64,000 nt of DNA. It comes from Saxidomus purpurata. Lineage: Eukaryota; Mollusca; Bivalvia; Venerida; Veneridae. The notes below the pieces were generated by a model that saw only the letters and a list, made by a program, of their open reading frames with translations, was not told the DNA's origin and did not search any database. Of this stretch, positions 51,401 through 59,288 are shown in pieces (within the stretch, counting starts at the first letter, position 1; each line of letters starts with the position of its first letter). The stretch lies in the NCBI GenBank assembly GCA_022818135.1, contig JAFMSR010000009.1, forward strand, positions 19,791,684 through 19,855,683. Direction: 5' to 3'. Position numbers and translations under genes: made by a program.

Positions 51401-51604
51401 TCTTTTCGTTCACAAGCCGATTCAACTCTTCATTGAAAGTTATCACTGGCCCAACAACTTTGTCTTTTTTCCGTCGAAAGTTTAGCAGTATTGTTCGATT
51501 GTCCAGTCTTATTTCTGTAAAAACAGCATCCGGAACTGTCTTACTCTCAGACGAAAGTTGACGCCTTGAGCGGTGCCTTATCGTGTGAGCTACATGTACA
51601 TTTT
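33435..51604 (-). CDS. Transmembrane M12B metalloprotease (ADAMTS/mig-17-like), eighteen coding exons, 5' end missing
   Basis: Eighteen exons join in phase to 805 residues ending in TAA. Numbering starts at the first recovered residue. 1-158: reprolysin-type prodomain ending at furin-type RLRR. 159-397: catalytic domain beginning NYVELMFVMDYSLYQFWY, with zinc site H336-E-L-G-H340 and H346 in HELGHSLGGVHDG. 398-498: ADAMTS-like disintegrin/cysteine-rich part (PPGQVYSPDQQC, CTAMACT, KWCWNGKCV). 499-620: three CxxGD...CC..C modules. About 620-665: Ser/Thr-rich stalk. 667-690: one membrane span. 691-805: basic cytoplasmic tail. Known of the family: zinc endopeptidases cutting matrix or surface proteins. 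Inference: a cell-surface protease with a phosphorylatable tail. No thrombospondin repeat is visible, so mig-17-like rather than classic ADAMTS. The signal-peptide exon, upstream of 51604 and ending in phase 1, was not found. Confidence 0.88.
33802..34073 (-). CDS. Metalloprotease, cytoplasmic tail exon with RRxS heptads
   Basis: The acceptor is TTATTGTAG and the donor GTGAGT; 272 nt, phase 0 to 2. Residues 712-760 are seven near-perfect heptads (NRRRSED, SRGYSAE, NRRYSED, NRRRSDD, HRRESGE, NRRRSDE, HRRGSNV). NMRRGS and YERRRSED follow nearer the end. Read unspliced, the exon would stop one codon past the donor, so a shorter isoform is possible. Confidence 0.85.
34480..34613 (-). CDS. Metalloprotease, transmembrane exon
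   Basis: The acceptor is TTCTTTCAG and the donor GTTAGT; 134 nt, phase 1 to 0. It encodes a glycine-rich hydrophobic span (VGGGVGGLIALLVLIGLCYY) followed by CMKKSPKDKYREEEEGRRRS, a classic stop-transfer, giving an outside-N type I orientation. Confidence 0.9.
35408..35428. repeat. (AT)n microsatellite
   Basis: About ten AT dinucleotides in the intron between the stalk exon and the transmembrane exon. Confidence 0.8.
35533..35751 (-). CDS. Metalloprotease, cysteine module 3 and Ser/Thr-rich stalk
   Basis: The acceptor is TGTCCTAG and the donor GTAAGA; 219 nt, phase 1 to 1. It encodes CKYGDRKANC, CTQYLSDCCSTC and then a run of about 45 residues rich in Ser and Thr, a likely O-glycosylated stalk before the membrane span. 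Decayed copies of its 5' edge lie just upstream in the intron. Confidence 0.88.
35832..36250 (-). repeat. Tandem array of decayed copies of an exon's 5' edge
   Basis: At least five units with periods of about 82-109 bp are present. On the minus strand the best reads TTTTTGCAG followed by ATTATAAATATGGCGAATAT, matching acceptor plus first codons of the exon at 35751 (ATTGTAAATATGGCGACAGG). Another copy may lie near 37595. Confidence 0.75.
36251..36299. repeat. Two adjacent inverted repeats
   Basis: AACATTTCT (36251-36259) pairs with AGAAATGTT (36266-36274). GCGGACCGC (36278-36286) pairs with GCGGCCCGC (36291-36299) with one mismatch. They close the exon-edge array. Confidence 0.6.
36334..36422. 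repeat. 58-bp direct repeat pair
   Basis: TAAGTGAAGTAGTGAATAGT near 36334 and TAAGTGAAGAAGTGGATAAT near 36392, each followed by TCTTT(G/A)CACA. Confidence 0.6.
36514..37150. mobile_element. Candidate DNA transposon with 34-bp perfect terminal inverted repeats
   Basis: Bases 36514-36547 are the exact reverse complement of 37117-37150; both ends start CACAGTGTACAACCTCCGGC when read inward. An extra partial copy of the inner TIR lies at 37101-37117. No transposase ORF is present. It sits in the intron between cysteine modules 2 and 3 of the metalloprotease. The flanks show no clean duplication. Confidence 0.7.
38373..38501 (-). CDS. Metalloprotease, cysteine module 2
   Basis: The acceptor is ATTTTAAG and the donor GTATAT; 129 nt, phase 1 to 1. 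It encodes CEYGDSSDC, then QCYSSNIEESCCETC, a second copy of the same module. Confidence 0.87.
38802..38954 (-). CDS. Metalloprotease, cysteine module 1
   Basis: The acceptor is TTTAAAG and the donor GTAAAT; 153 nt, phase 1 to 1. It encodes CLFGDQTGTVVDGNTC, then KCYQKNIQDTCCATC. This C-x-x-G-D...CY...CC-x-T-C module is typical of invertebrate mig-17-like proteases and is phase-symmetric. Confidence 0.87.
39568..39619 (-). CDS. Metalloprotease, cysteine-rich exon 3 (WCWNGKCV)
   Basis: The acceptor is TTTTCAG and the donor GTAAGA; 52 nt, phase 0 to 1. It encodes WCWNGKCVLSEEAPSGD. Joined to the previous exon it gives CGDKKWCWNGKCV, the family's C....WC..G.C motif. Confidence 0.88.
39718..39800 (+). 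mobile_element. tRNA-derived SINE head
   Basis: GGCCGGATAGCTCAGTCCGT (A box) is followed by GTGTTCGGGTCCCGG (B box). The 3' side lacks an acceptor stem partner. Located in a metalloprotease intron. Confidence 0.6.
40295..40411 (-). CDS. Metalloprotease, cysteine-rich exon 2
   Basis: The acceptor is TTTCTAG and the donor GTAAAA; 117 nt in phase 0. It encodes RMCTAMACTQ and IPGDGTSCGDKK, as in the C...C and GT.CG segments of ADAMTS proteins. Confidence 0.88.
40931..41063 (-). CDS. Metalloprotease, ADAMTS-like disintegrin/cysteine-rich exon 1
   Basis: The acceptor is AAATATAG and the donor GTAGGT; 133 nt, phase 2 to 0. It encodes NNCLRRDD and PPGQVYSPDQQCRLMF, the hallmark P-G-x-x-Y-x-x-D-x-Q-C motif of ADAMTS-type domains. 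Confidence 0.88.
41240..41425 (-). mobile_element. tRNA-derived SINE
   Basis: The minus strand shows GAGCGGTGGTGTAGAGGTGT and GCGGGTTCGAGTCCTACTGG, followed by a body running to about 41240. The 60-codon ORF here is a by-product. Confidence 0.6.
41674..41841 (-). CDS. Metalloprotease, third zinc histidine and Met-turn exon
   Basis: The acceptor is ATCTTTTCAG and the donor GTATGA; 168 nt, phase 2 to 2. With the split Ser it continues HELGH as SLGGVHDG. The segment GYILSAI sits where the Met-turn is expected and has Leu in place of Met. The C-terminal part resembles the family's W..CS...F end of the catalytic domain. Confidence 0.9.
42235..42775 (-). mobile_element. Composite repeat copy B (contiguous)
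   Basis: It runs from AAAAAAGATGGTCGGCGCAA to CGACTGCGCCGAAAA, so the near ends carry TCGGCGCA and its reverse complement TGCGCCGA. On the minus strand it contains GGCCGGTTAGCTTAGTTGGG, an A-box-like tRNA segment. It is the reference copy for the family and lies in a metalloprotease intron. Confidence 0.7.
43817..43922 (-). CDS. Metalloprotease, zinc-binding helix exon (HELGH)
   Basis: The acceptor is ATATTCCAG and the donor GTAAGT; 106 nt, phase 1 to 2. It encodes YAFYTRICTPDSVSIVED, then VVTAAHELGH: two zinc histidines and the catalytic glutamate. Confidence 0.92.
44300..44447 (-). mobile_element. tRNA-derived SINE (Ser/Leu-like head)
   Basis: The minus strand shows GGCGTGGTGGTCGAGCGGTT and CCGGGTTCGAATCGAGG. 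The body toward 44300 includes AAACG- and TTTAG-rich sequence. Confidence 0.6.
44596..44633 (-). CDS. Metalloprotease, 38-nt microexon
   Basis: The acceptor is TGATTTCAG and the donor GTTTGG; phase 2 to 1. It encodes REIVLSGNLAAA, completing TAREIV before the GYAF strand of the next exon. Too short to be seen as an ORF; required by phase. Confidence 0.82.
44747..44856. repeat. 21-bp tandem repeat, about five units
   Basis: GATAAAAATTAGAGCTTAT is repeated with minor changes in a metalloprotease intron. Confidence 0.85.
46012..46184 (-). CDS. Metalloprotease, catalytic-domain exon
   Basis: The acceptor is TTTTTTTGCAG and the donor GTACGT; 173 nt, phase 0 to 2. It encodes DAENLLDSFRSWVAEQK and NNDHYMLLT, equivalent to the F..W.....HDHYMLLT segment of M12B enzymes. 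Confidence 0.88.
46779..46859 (-). CDS. Metalloprotease, catalytic-domain exon
   Basis: The acceptor is ATTTACAG and the donor GTAAAA; 81 nt in phase 0. It encodes VNMRYESLESTYGVKIHVEL then TSIYVLK, the second and third strands of the fold. Confidence 0.85.
46978..47045 (+). mobile_element. tRNA-like SINE head, short
   Basis: GGTGCCGTGGTGTAAAGGGT and GTTAGGTTCGAACACTT give A- and B-box-like parts. No convincing body was found. Confidence 0.5.
47190..47640 (+). repeat. Decayed dispersed repeat ending in GGCCGTCTTGTTTA
   Basis: CATTTGACTGAAGCTTCATG, then TTCAGGAGGTATGGAGC, and at the right end CAACTTGGCCGTCTTGTTTA, the same kind of end as at 27895. No ORF. Confidence 0.5.
48028..48118 (-). 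CDS. Metalloprotease, catalytic-domain exon (first helix)
   Basis: The acceptor is TATTTTCAG and the donor GTACGT; 91 nt, phase 2 to 0. It encodes WYRQVTTETTNRQTAVLELI and QRMYAFLANG. Found by looking for the phase and helix needed between its neighbours. Confidence 0.85.
48545..49190 (-). mobile_element. Composite repeat copy C, abutting a splice donor
   Basis: It aligns with copy B over its whole length but loses the last 20 or so bases of the family. Its B-box region is duplicated (GGACGCGAACC twice near 48698 and 48721). It stops about ten bases from the donor of the exon at 49203-49299. Confidence 0.65.
49203..49299 (-). CDS. Metalloprotease, exon with furin site and start of catalytic domain
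   Basis: The acceptor is TTTTTACAG and the donor GTAAGT; 97 nt, phase 1 to 2. It encodes NHRLRRETD, a furin-type cleavage site, followed by NYVELMFVMDYSLYQ, the first strand of an M12B catalytic domain. A repeat copy ends within about ten bases of its donor. Confidence 0.88.
49593..49812 (-). CDS. Metalloprotease, prodomain exon 2
   Basis: The acceptor is TATTTTTAG and the donor GTAAAT; 220 nt, phase 0 to 1. It encodes CAHLYVDIDNSAHAVVDRCD and then MHVILP, the paired-cysteine strand pattern typical of reprolysin propeptides. Confidence 0.82.
49842..50033. mobile_element. MITE of Tc1-mariner/pogo type
   Basis: The ends read AAGTAAACTCTGTTATAA and, reverse-complemented, CAGTAAACTCCGTTTATT, flanked by TA on both sides. 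Subterminal repeats of GGATATAACGAAC run inward. This is the layout of short pogo-like elements. It lies in an intron of the metalloprotease. Confidence 0.7.
50868..51117 (-). mobile_element. tRNA-derived SINE with (CAA)n tail
   Basis: The minus strand begins CTCCATAGTCGAGTGGTTAG, has the B box ATGGGTTCGCTCCCTG, a central body of about 150 bp, and ends GGGCATTAAAGAACACCAAC(AAC)n. This is the only SINE here that looks full length from head to tail. Confidence 0.75.
51390..51604 (-). CDS. Metalloprotease, prodomain exon 1 of those recovered
   Basis: The acceptor is TTTATTTCAG and the donor GTGAGT; 215 nt, phase 1 to phase 0. It encodes a basic RHRSRRQLS stretch, then TEIRLDNRTILLNFRRKKD, matching the folded part of an M12B propeptide. 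Confidence 0.8.
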
Positions 51605-54600
51605 CTGAAATAAAAAGAAACATAGAGAACACAATATGGTTATTACAATGTAATATTATAATAGTAATTTGATCCACAACGCCGGAATACCGGAGTCTAG
51701 CATACGGATTACATTTCTATCATAATGACCCTTTTATTCTATACATTTATGTACTTGTCCACACTTAAGGTGGTATGCGCCTCAAATATTTTGTTCAAAT
51801 TTTCTCATGAAATTTACACTGTGCATAATTGAAGATATTTAATTTGGAGTCCAGCATATTAACACGGATAACATTAATTTCCCGAGGGTGCGGTGCAGTA
51901 CGGGTCTAATTCATACGAAGTTAAGAAGGACTAAGGATTGTTTTGTAGTGACATCTCGGTCAATAGATATTATTAAAGCCTGGGACAATGACCAGCATCT
52001 CGTAAAAGTGTCACAGAAACATTTTTGAAAATGCATAAAATTTGAAAATCTGTTTCAAACAAAATTTTGAAATTTGATTAGGGTTATCTTTAGTTTAATC
52101 GAAATATTGATATTGTGACTATGATCACCTGTATTTTGCAAAAGTGAAACACATTTTCTCTATAATGTGTATATTTCAGTCTTTCTCATATGCATAGTTT
52201 ATATTATTATACCTCACGTGATTTTCCCTATATAAAATTCCCATACCGCATCGGTGAACAAAAAAGCCCTTTTTTTTTTTTTTAAAAAAAAATTTAAAAA
52301 GCCCCCCAAAAAAAACACTTTTTTTATTTTTTTATTTGGAGGAAACCCCCCCCCCCCCCCCCCCCCCTAAAAAAAAAAAAATTAAAAAAAAAAAAAAAAA
52401 AAAAAAACCCCCCCCCCCAAACCCCCCCATAGCCAAAGGTTGTATTTGATTGGTTACCAAATAGTAGGCCAATCACGACGACCAATGAGATCTAAGTGTG
52501 ATTGACCTAGTTTGTATGTCTGGATCGTGGTAGCCTAACAGTTTTTAGAAAATTTTGATACTAGATGTTATATGTGTTTGTTTTGTAAAGTAAAATCCCC
52601 TTTAATAAAGTGTTGTCCTATTTTTATTTTGCTTAGCTTTTTGTGATGATAAAAATTTAATTGTCCTGAATGATAGAATAAAATGTTGTCCGAAAAGATG
52701 GTTTTCTTATTTGAACAAGTTAAAAAGTATGCATGAAAGTTTGACTTATGTTTCTACTCTGAAATTTTGAAAATATAAAAACCCCTTAAAACCCAAATAA
52801 GCCGCAACCGCACAGGCTACTTGTTAACTTTACTTCTTTAATTATAATGGTGTACAATGAAAATTATAAAGAGACTTGTACTAGTTGGTTGTTTACTACC
52901 GGAGCTAGAAGCAAAAATCGGAGCCAGGAGAGACAAAATGATTAACCAATAGCAGGGTGCTAATGGCCGCAGTTCGGTCTACTACTGTTGAAAAAGCACA
53001 GTCATTAATGTAATTATTTGAACATTTGTATCATAAATTAGATAAAATGCCAAAATTTGTCTTTAAATATATGAATGTTGCTGTAGATCATAGTTCGTAG
53101 AATGAATTTTTATTAAAATTTTGTGGAATTTTGGTAGAAATTCTTTTTAATTGTTTCAGAAGGAAATTTTAATTTTAATCTGTTAATCTGTTTTATTTTT
53201 TACTTATAAATAATAAAAGAAGAAGTGTAGATCATGATTTGCATGATCGGCATTCGGTCCTCGGACAGATGCTGGTGAACTACTATTCCTGATCCTGGTT
53301 GACTAACAGTACTTTTCACATCTTCTTTGTTGTGAGTGATTGGGTTTTTCGTGCCTGAGTAAGATTGTTCTTAATGTAGTTTTGATCTTTATATTACACA
53401 TCTTTATTGGTTCGAAAATATAATTGCGAAAGTTAGATATGCTTTTTAAGATTAACATTGCTGTTCGTACTACTTGACCTGACCTACTTGTTGGTTTTGG
53501 GTGACCTACTGCGACTTTTAGTCGCATGAACCGGATGGAGTTATAACAGGTGCGCGTTTGGCTTTTTGGATCCGGCTATTTTTGACAGTAGATTACTGCT
53601 TCCATTTAGGAAATAAGTAGTGTTTTATGCATTTTCTGCAATGTCTGGGGTATCTAGTTATAGGATCAATCACTGTTTTTGGTTAGTTATGACTTTTTAA
53701 AGGGCATTAAGTATGCATTTTCTTACGTCATTAATTGTGATTATTTCTATTTTCTACTTTTTTCCAGTCATTGTCCTGGTGATTATTTTGGACATTTATT
53801 AGTTGTATGTTTGTTTTTGTAATCACCAGGGGTTTGTATATCGTGGGTTATAATGGTATGTGCCAAGACACTATTTTTTCTTATGTAGGTATCAAATTTC
53901 TTACTCAGACACTAGAACCGCTGAAAAGTAAAAATTTGTTAATTTCATATTTCTATAAAATGACTAATAACTATCTAATCTACTGAGCTTCCGTCACATG
54001 TCAAGATGTCGGCTTTATACCGGGTTTGTCCGTGGTAGGTATTTGTAGTAATTATTCTATACATGTGTTTTTTTATATATTTAGATAGAGAAAAAGGTTT
54101 TTTGCCGATTTTGTTTAAATAAAGCTTTTTTCTTACGGTTTTTGTGTTATATCTTTGGTCCTTGTTATTCTAAATATAATTTGGTCGAAATATAAACTGT
54201 CAATGTTTTGTATCCTTTATAAATTGTTTTTTATGCTACAAAATTTTGGAAAATCGCGGAATAAATTATCTGTAATAAAATTGTCTAATTTTTCCAATCT
54301 TTTCTATTTTCATTTCAAATCTTTACTAAATCGTGCTTTATAGTTATGGCTAGGGTGTTGGGTAGCCCTTATCTAGTTCTAAAGTTTTTTGATATAAAAT
54401 TTTCATTTTTTCCGGAGGTATATGAATTCAGTGTTTTTAGATATGTGTTTTGTCTAAAAGATTCACCTGAGGTGGGGGTTTGATGTCCTTGACCTTTCTG
54501 TACCGGAAGCTCATTCTTACTAACAATATACATGTATAATAAAGTATACTAAACTACTTAAAGGTAAATTACAGGACACCCCTGGTTTACGAGTGTGTTA

Positions 54601-55079
54601 GGGGTTTCTTAGTGTGGAAATATTTGTTTTTATGTCACTAAAATGCGATACTGACTTGTCTATTCTAATCTAATCTACGAAATAACATATCTACAATCTA
54701 TAATAGACTTGCCATATCTACCCCTATGTACTTTTTATCAAATATAGAGTTGTATGAGTTGTGTGCTGTGTACTGTATATAGGGTCATAGGCTCGGGCTA
54801 GCACCATGCATTCCGCGCCCATGCTCCTGGAGTCCAAGTACCGTTTTCCCCCATTGCGAGTTACGCATTATTTCGTTAAGGTGGGAGTCCCAAATAAAGG
54901 GTAAGATACGGTTTTTAGTCGATCTACACTTGCGCAGTCCGTGTACTACATCATACTTCCCCTTGGTCTTTTGGTACGACCATGTGGGTGTGTGGGTTCG
55001 AGTGCTTGCCGGGCGGCATTAACACTCCGTAAAAGTCACCTATGACGTTTGTGTTTTCAGTGTATGTTTGTTCTGGTGT
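51605..55079. other. Upstream of the recovered metalloprotease exons, no exon found
   Basis: The missing signal-peptide exon should end in phase 1 and could lie here or beyond. No convincing ATG plus hydrophobic stretch plus donor was seen. The segment near 54790-55079 is probably the LINE 3' UTR. Confidence 0.4.
52265..52432. other. Homopolymer block, probable consensus error
   Basis: Runs of T, A and C up to 24 long alternate with almost no other base. Real satellites with this make-up are rare. Low-coverage consensus is likelier. Confidence 0.6.
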
Positions 55080-55133
55080 TTTGCCGAGCAGTCAATTATG
55101 TAATCAGTCCTAATCTATATTTTTCATTGTATC

Positions 55134-55397
55134 CTATATTTTTGATAAATTCGAATAGGCCAGGCGAATATCTTGTGCTATTTCTTTTGGTGGATCTAAC
55201 AGAGTTTTTTCCGTAATGGTTATTAATTCTAATTTCAGAAGTTTTGTTTCAAATATTTTCCTTTCTTCCGAATATAATGGGCAGTGAAACAGTAGATGGC
55301 CAAAATTTTCTATTTCGTTACAGTGTTGGCAGTTTTTGTCTTCTATGTATCGGTCCCCTTTAAGATAGCTACTTTTAAGTTTAAGTCTAGTATACAT
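55134..55397 (-). pseudogene. LINE ORF2, C-terminal zinc motif
   Basis: It reads YLKGDRYIEDKNCQHCNEIE, then GHLLFHCPLY: the C-x2-C-x8-H-x4-C motif found after RNase H in I-type LINEs. The stop codon is at 55134. Confidence 0.8.
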
Positions 55398-55539
55398 TGT
55401 GTCTATTTTTCTATCATGATGGTACGTTTGTAATTTACTAGGCGGTTTTAATATTAATTTCTATGTTATGTGTTGAGCAGTAAGTTTCCCATTGCTGTAG
55501 ATATTTTTGTTTTACTTTTATCTTTTTATGATGCTGTAG

Positions 55540-55966
55540 ACTTCCGGTACACTGAGCTTAATAGGAATTTCTGTACCGGAAGTGCTGCCGAATTTTGCTT
55601 TGTCGTCTGCTAATTCATTTCCGTTTATGCCCACATGACTCGGTACCCACATTAATTGAATTTCGTCCCCTCTATGCTTTATGGCTGTAACTGACTTTTA
55701 AAATACTGTAAATCATTTCTTGCCTATGAGACTGACCTGATTTTATTGCTAATAAAGAACTCAGACTATCGCTAATAATGACTGCTTTTGAAATATAGTT
55801 TTCTTTTGCAATAAGTTATTGCATAATCTATTGCTGCTAATTCACATGTAAATATTGAAGTTTGATGGTTAAGCTTCAGACTCTTGTTATGTAGAATTGT
55901 GCCGTCTTCTGCTATAACTACTATACCCGCCCCTGCTATTTGTTTGGACGGGTCTTTTACTACCAT
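55540..55966 (-). pseudogene. LINE ORF2, RNase H domain
   Basis: The stretch carries GAGIVVIAEDGTI, TCELAAIDYAI, then after a small frameshift VIISDSLSSLLAIKSG, and after another LMWVPSHVGINGNELAD. The conserved Asp-Glu-Asp set and the HxGxxGNExAD motif of RNase H are visible. Confidence 0.82.
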
Positions 55967-56279
55967 CTGTATAAATTTGAGTAAAGTCTCTAAAGTGTCT
56001 AATAATGTTTAAATTTGCAATAATTTTTGTTTCTTTCATTATTTTCTGCTTTGTTAATTTTCCCTACTAAATCTAGGTTAATCTCAGGCATTTCAATATT
56101 GATAAGTTGTTCGTGCACGGTTCTTGAATTTTGGGTTTCGCTTAGGCCGTATTCTGTGATTAATGTCCTAATGCTTTGTGAATAAGGTTTCTTTAAATTT
56201 TTATTACTCTTTTGTCTTATAAAAATATGCTGGTTGGTCACAAATTTCATCGTTGATTGGTAAGTTCTGGCCCAGTCTG

Positions 56280-57963
56280 GAGCTTCTGGCCCAGTATTTT
56301 AGAGCTTGAAGTTCTCTTTTGCAGAGGCGTGGAATCATGGCAGTCTCGGTATGTAGAGGAGGGTGGGGGTGTGCCTGGACATCCTATAATGGTTTTTAGT
56401 GCCCTGTTTTGTAGTCTTTGAAGTGTTTTTAGTTGTGAATCTTTAGCGGAGGCATAAACTATGCTGCCATAGTTGATTTTGCTTAAGATGAGGGCCTTAT
56501 AGATATTCAGAAGGCATTTTTTTGTCTGTGCCCCACGATTTCCCTTTTACTGCTCTTATGATATTTAAGTCTCTAAGACATCTTTTTCGACATGTATTCT
56601 ACGTGCATTTTCCATGATAAGGTTTTGTCAAAATACATCCCTAGAAATTTTGCATGCTCATTATATGTGAGGTTCGTTCCACATAATGTTAATTTCGGAA
56701 AGTTGGTGGCTCTTTCCGGAGGTTTTACGGCCTGTCTGTGTATTAATAAAACTTGAGTTTTAGTCGGGTTAATGATAAATCCCCATGAATTGCTCCATTT
56801 TTCTATTTCGTTCAAAACAGTTTGGGCTTTTTTCACTGCCTGCACCGGACTGTTTGAGGTTAGCCATGTTGCTGAATCATCCACAAATTGGGATATTTGA
56901 GCATTTATAGTTGGGTGTTGCGTATTAAGGTTTTTAATTTGTTCTTCGAAAGTATTCATCATTAAACTGAAAATTATGGGAGACAATACCGCTCCCTGGG
57001 GGCATCCATTCACTGTTTCCACTACCTCTGAGAGAGCTCCATTATATTTTACCTTAATCTGTCTGTTTTTGTAAAAAGCACCTTAACCATTTTATCATGC
57101 GCCCTTGTATGCCAGATTTTAGGAGTTGCATGAGTGCTCCTCCGTTCCACATTTTATCAAATGCATTACTCAGATCTAAAAATATAGCTATAAGATATTT
57201 ATGTTCTGCCTGTGCTTTCTTGCAATCGGACTCTAATCTAGTGATGTTATCGTGCATGAGTGATGCGACCTGCATCCGGACTGGTATTTGGACATAAGAT
57301 TGTTCTTTTCTAAATATGTGCACAGTCTTGGTTTAATCATTTTTTGCATTAGTTTTGTAAATGTTGAAGTTAAAGAAATCGGTCTATAAGAAGCAGGTTC
57401 ATTTTTGTCTTTATTAGGTTTTAGTAATGGTATGATAACTGCATGATTCCAGCTTTCTGGCGTGGTGCCCTCTACCCATGATTGGTTAAAGATTTGAAGA
57501 AGTGTATTCCTGCTTTCCTGTGGTAATTTTTTGAGTATTTTGTAATGAATCAGGTCTTCTCCCGGTGCACCGTCCTTGCAGTTCGACAAAGCTTTATTAA
57601 ATTCAAATATAGTAAATTCTTGGTTATATTCTTGTGAGTTATCATTGTTCCTATCATTGATATGTTCATTTACTGCTCTGTTTATATTCCTTTTGCGTAA
57701 TAAAAATTCTCTAGTGTACCCTTTTATTACTGCTAGCTTCGGCATATTGTTTGACTAATGCGTTAGCTTTTTTCTTTTGGTTCCGTAATATTTTGTTGGC
57801 CTATCTTAAAGACTGGATTGCTCTTTGGTACACTGCCTTTAACTTTATTTACAAAATTCCAAACTTCCTTAGATGATGTATTACATGTGATAGTTGAGCA
57901 GAATTTGCGCCAACTGTCCTGTTTTGCCTTTTTAACTACTCTTACTGCTCTTGCTCGGGCCAT
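56280..57963 (-). pseudogene. LINE ORF2, reverse transcriptase domain, frameshifted
   Basis: Successive frames carry KDGAPGEDLIHYKIL, NHAVIIPLLKPNKDK, ASYRPISLTSTFTKLMQKMI, FLDLSNAFDKMWNGG, GCPQGAVLSPIIFSLMMN and FVDDSATWLTS. These are the ordered motifs of a LINE polymerase. The active-site motif reads FVDD, a variant of the usual FADD. Frameshifts fall near 57750, 57300-57240, 57040 and 56570. The thumb region continues to about 56280. Confidence 0.85.
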
Positions 57964-58075
57964 TTTGAATAAAATGAGAGTTATGGGAGTTTTTTCCTTT
58001 TTATGAATTTTACGTCTAATTTCTCTGCTTCTTATGGCTTCGTGGCATTCCTGTGTCCACCATACTTTCTTGATT

Positions 58076-59031
58076 CTAGTTTTGATATTTTTTGGGTTTA
58101 GATTTTGGAATTGTTTTTTCTAAAATACCATTAAGTTTATCTAGAAATTCTTTGAAATTTTCCTCTACTGTTTGATTCTTAATCTTGTAATTTAATTCTA
58201 CCATGCATAAATGATGAAATTCCATCCACTGGGCAGTGGATGCCTTGTCTATCAGCCATTTTTCAGTTATCATTACATTTTCAAATCTTATTGGAGTTTC
58301 TATTATTGTGATTATTGGAAGATGATCACTATTGAAGCTGTTGTCGACTACAAGGAACGTTGCCCTAGGGTGCAGACCTGCGGAGACTATAGACAGATCC
58401 AGGGCTGAATCTGTGTGGTTTGCCTGCTCGGCGAGACGGGTGCATTGACCATCGTTTATGCAATTTAGATCTGACTCGTTCATAAAGTCTATCAGATCCT
58501 CTGCCCCAGCATCGCGCCTAAAGTCATTTTCGGGGTTCCAAAGTGGATGTTTTAAATTGAAGTCTCCTACTATTACATTTGACTGTCCTAAATTTTTGAA
58601 GGTATTCCTAAAAACATTAATGTTGTTGTTTTCTTTGCTATTTGTATAGTAATTATAAATCGAAATGTTATTATCTTTGCCAATGATTTCTATTGCAATA
58701 TTTTGATTAACATTATTGTAATCAGTATTTTTGGTTATGTATGATAGACCGTTGCGGACATATATGCATAACCCTCCTGAGGTGGGGGTTTCTTTGTTAT
58801 GAAACATTACGGGTTTTTGATAATCCTTGAATTTGAAAGGATTATGTTTTTCTGCCAAATGGGTTTCCTGTAGACAAATAACATCTATTGGTTTTTTTGA
58901 TCTATGAGAAAATTTTGTAATTCATTACATTTAGTGTACGATTCTGATCTCATACCCCGAATATTCCATGAAATGATGCTGAGGCAGGGTCTGGTGGACT
59001 CAGTAATTACCTCAGCTGTTTTGTGATCCAT
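58076..59031 (-). pseudogene. LINE ORF2, endonuclease domain
   Basis: ATG at 59031 opens ORF2. SIISWNIRGMRS is the usual start of a LINE exonuclease/endonuclease/phosphatase domain. A frameshift near 58905 precedes ICLQETHLAEKHNPFKF. A 260-codon open stretch follows with VIVGDFNLKHPLW, the catalytic GDFN motif, and NSDHLPIITI, the SDH motif. The domain nicks target DNA in intact relatives. Confidence 0.85.
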
Positions 59032-59288
59032 TAATGGTTTATTCGGAGTTGTTTTGTGTTATTGGTGTTTTAGCCTAAGTTCTACATAAGTTTAGTGGAC
59101 AATGTATTTTCATTTGTTCATTTGGTCCTGGGTAGAGAATGTGTGGGTGTGGGTGATTTGTGTTAGTAATTCTCCTTAGTGTTGGTACTGGGTTAAGTCC
59201 CCCTTGAAATCTGTAGTACATTGGGCCTGCCTGGTGTCTTGGTTGGTACCCATATTTCCCTCCCCAAGAAGGTTCTCTTTTAATTTTT

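Noticed and set aside
52920..52985. Hydrophobic minus-strand stretch resembling a signal peptide for the protease
   Set aside because: No in-frame ATG before an upstream stop. The context looks like a repeat.
53510..53527. ATGCGACTAAAAGTCGCA with a GTAGGT donor as the missing first exon
   Set aside because: Too short and charged for a signal peptide, and it ends in phase 0 where phase 1 is needed.
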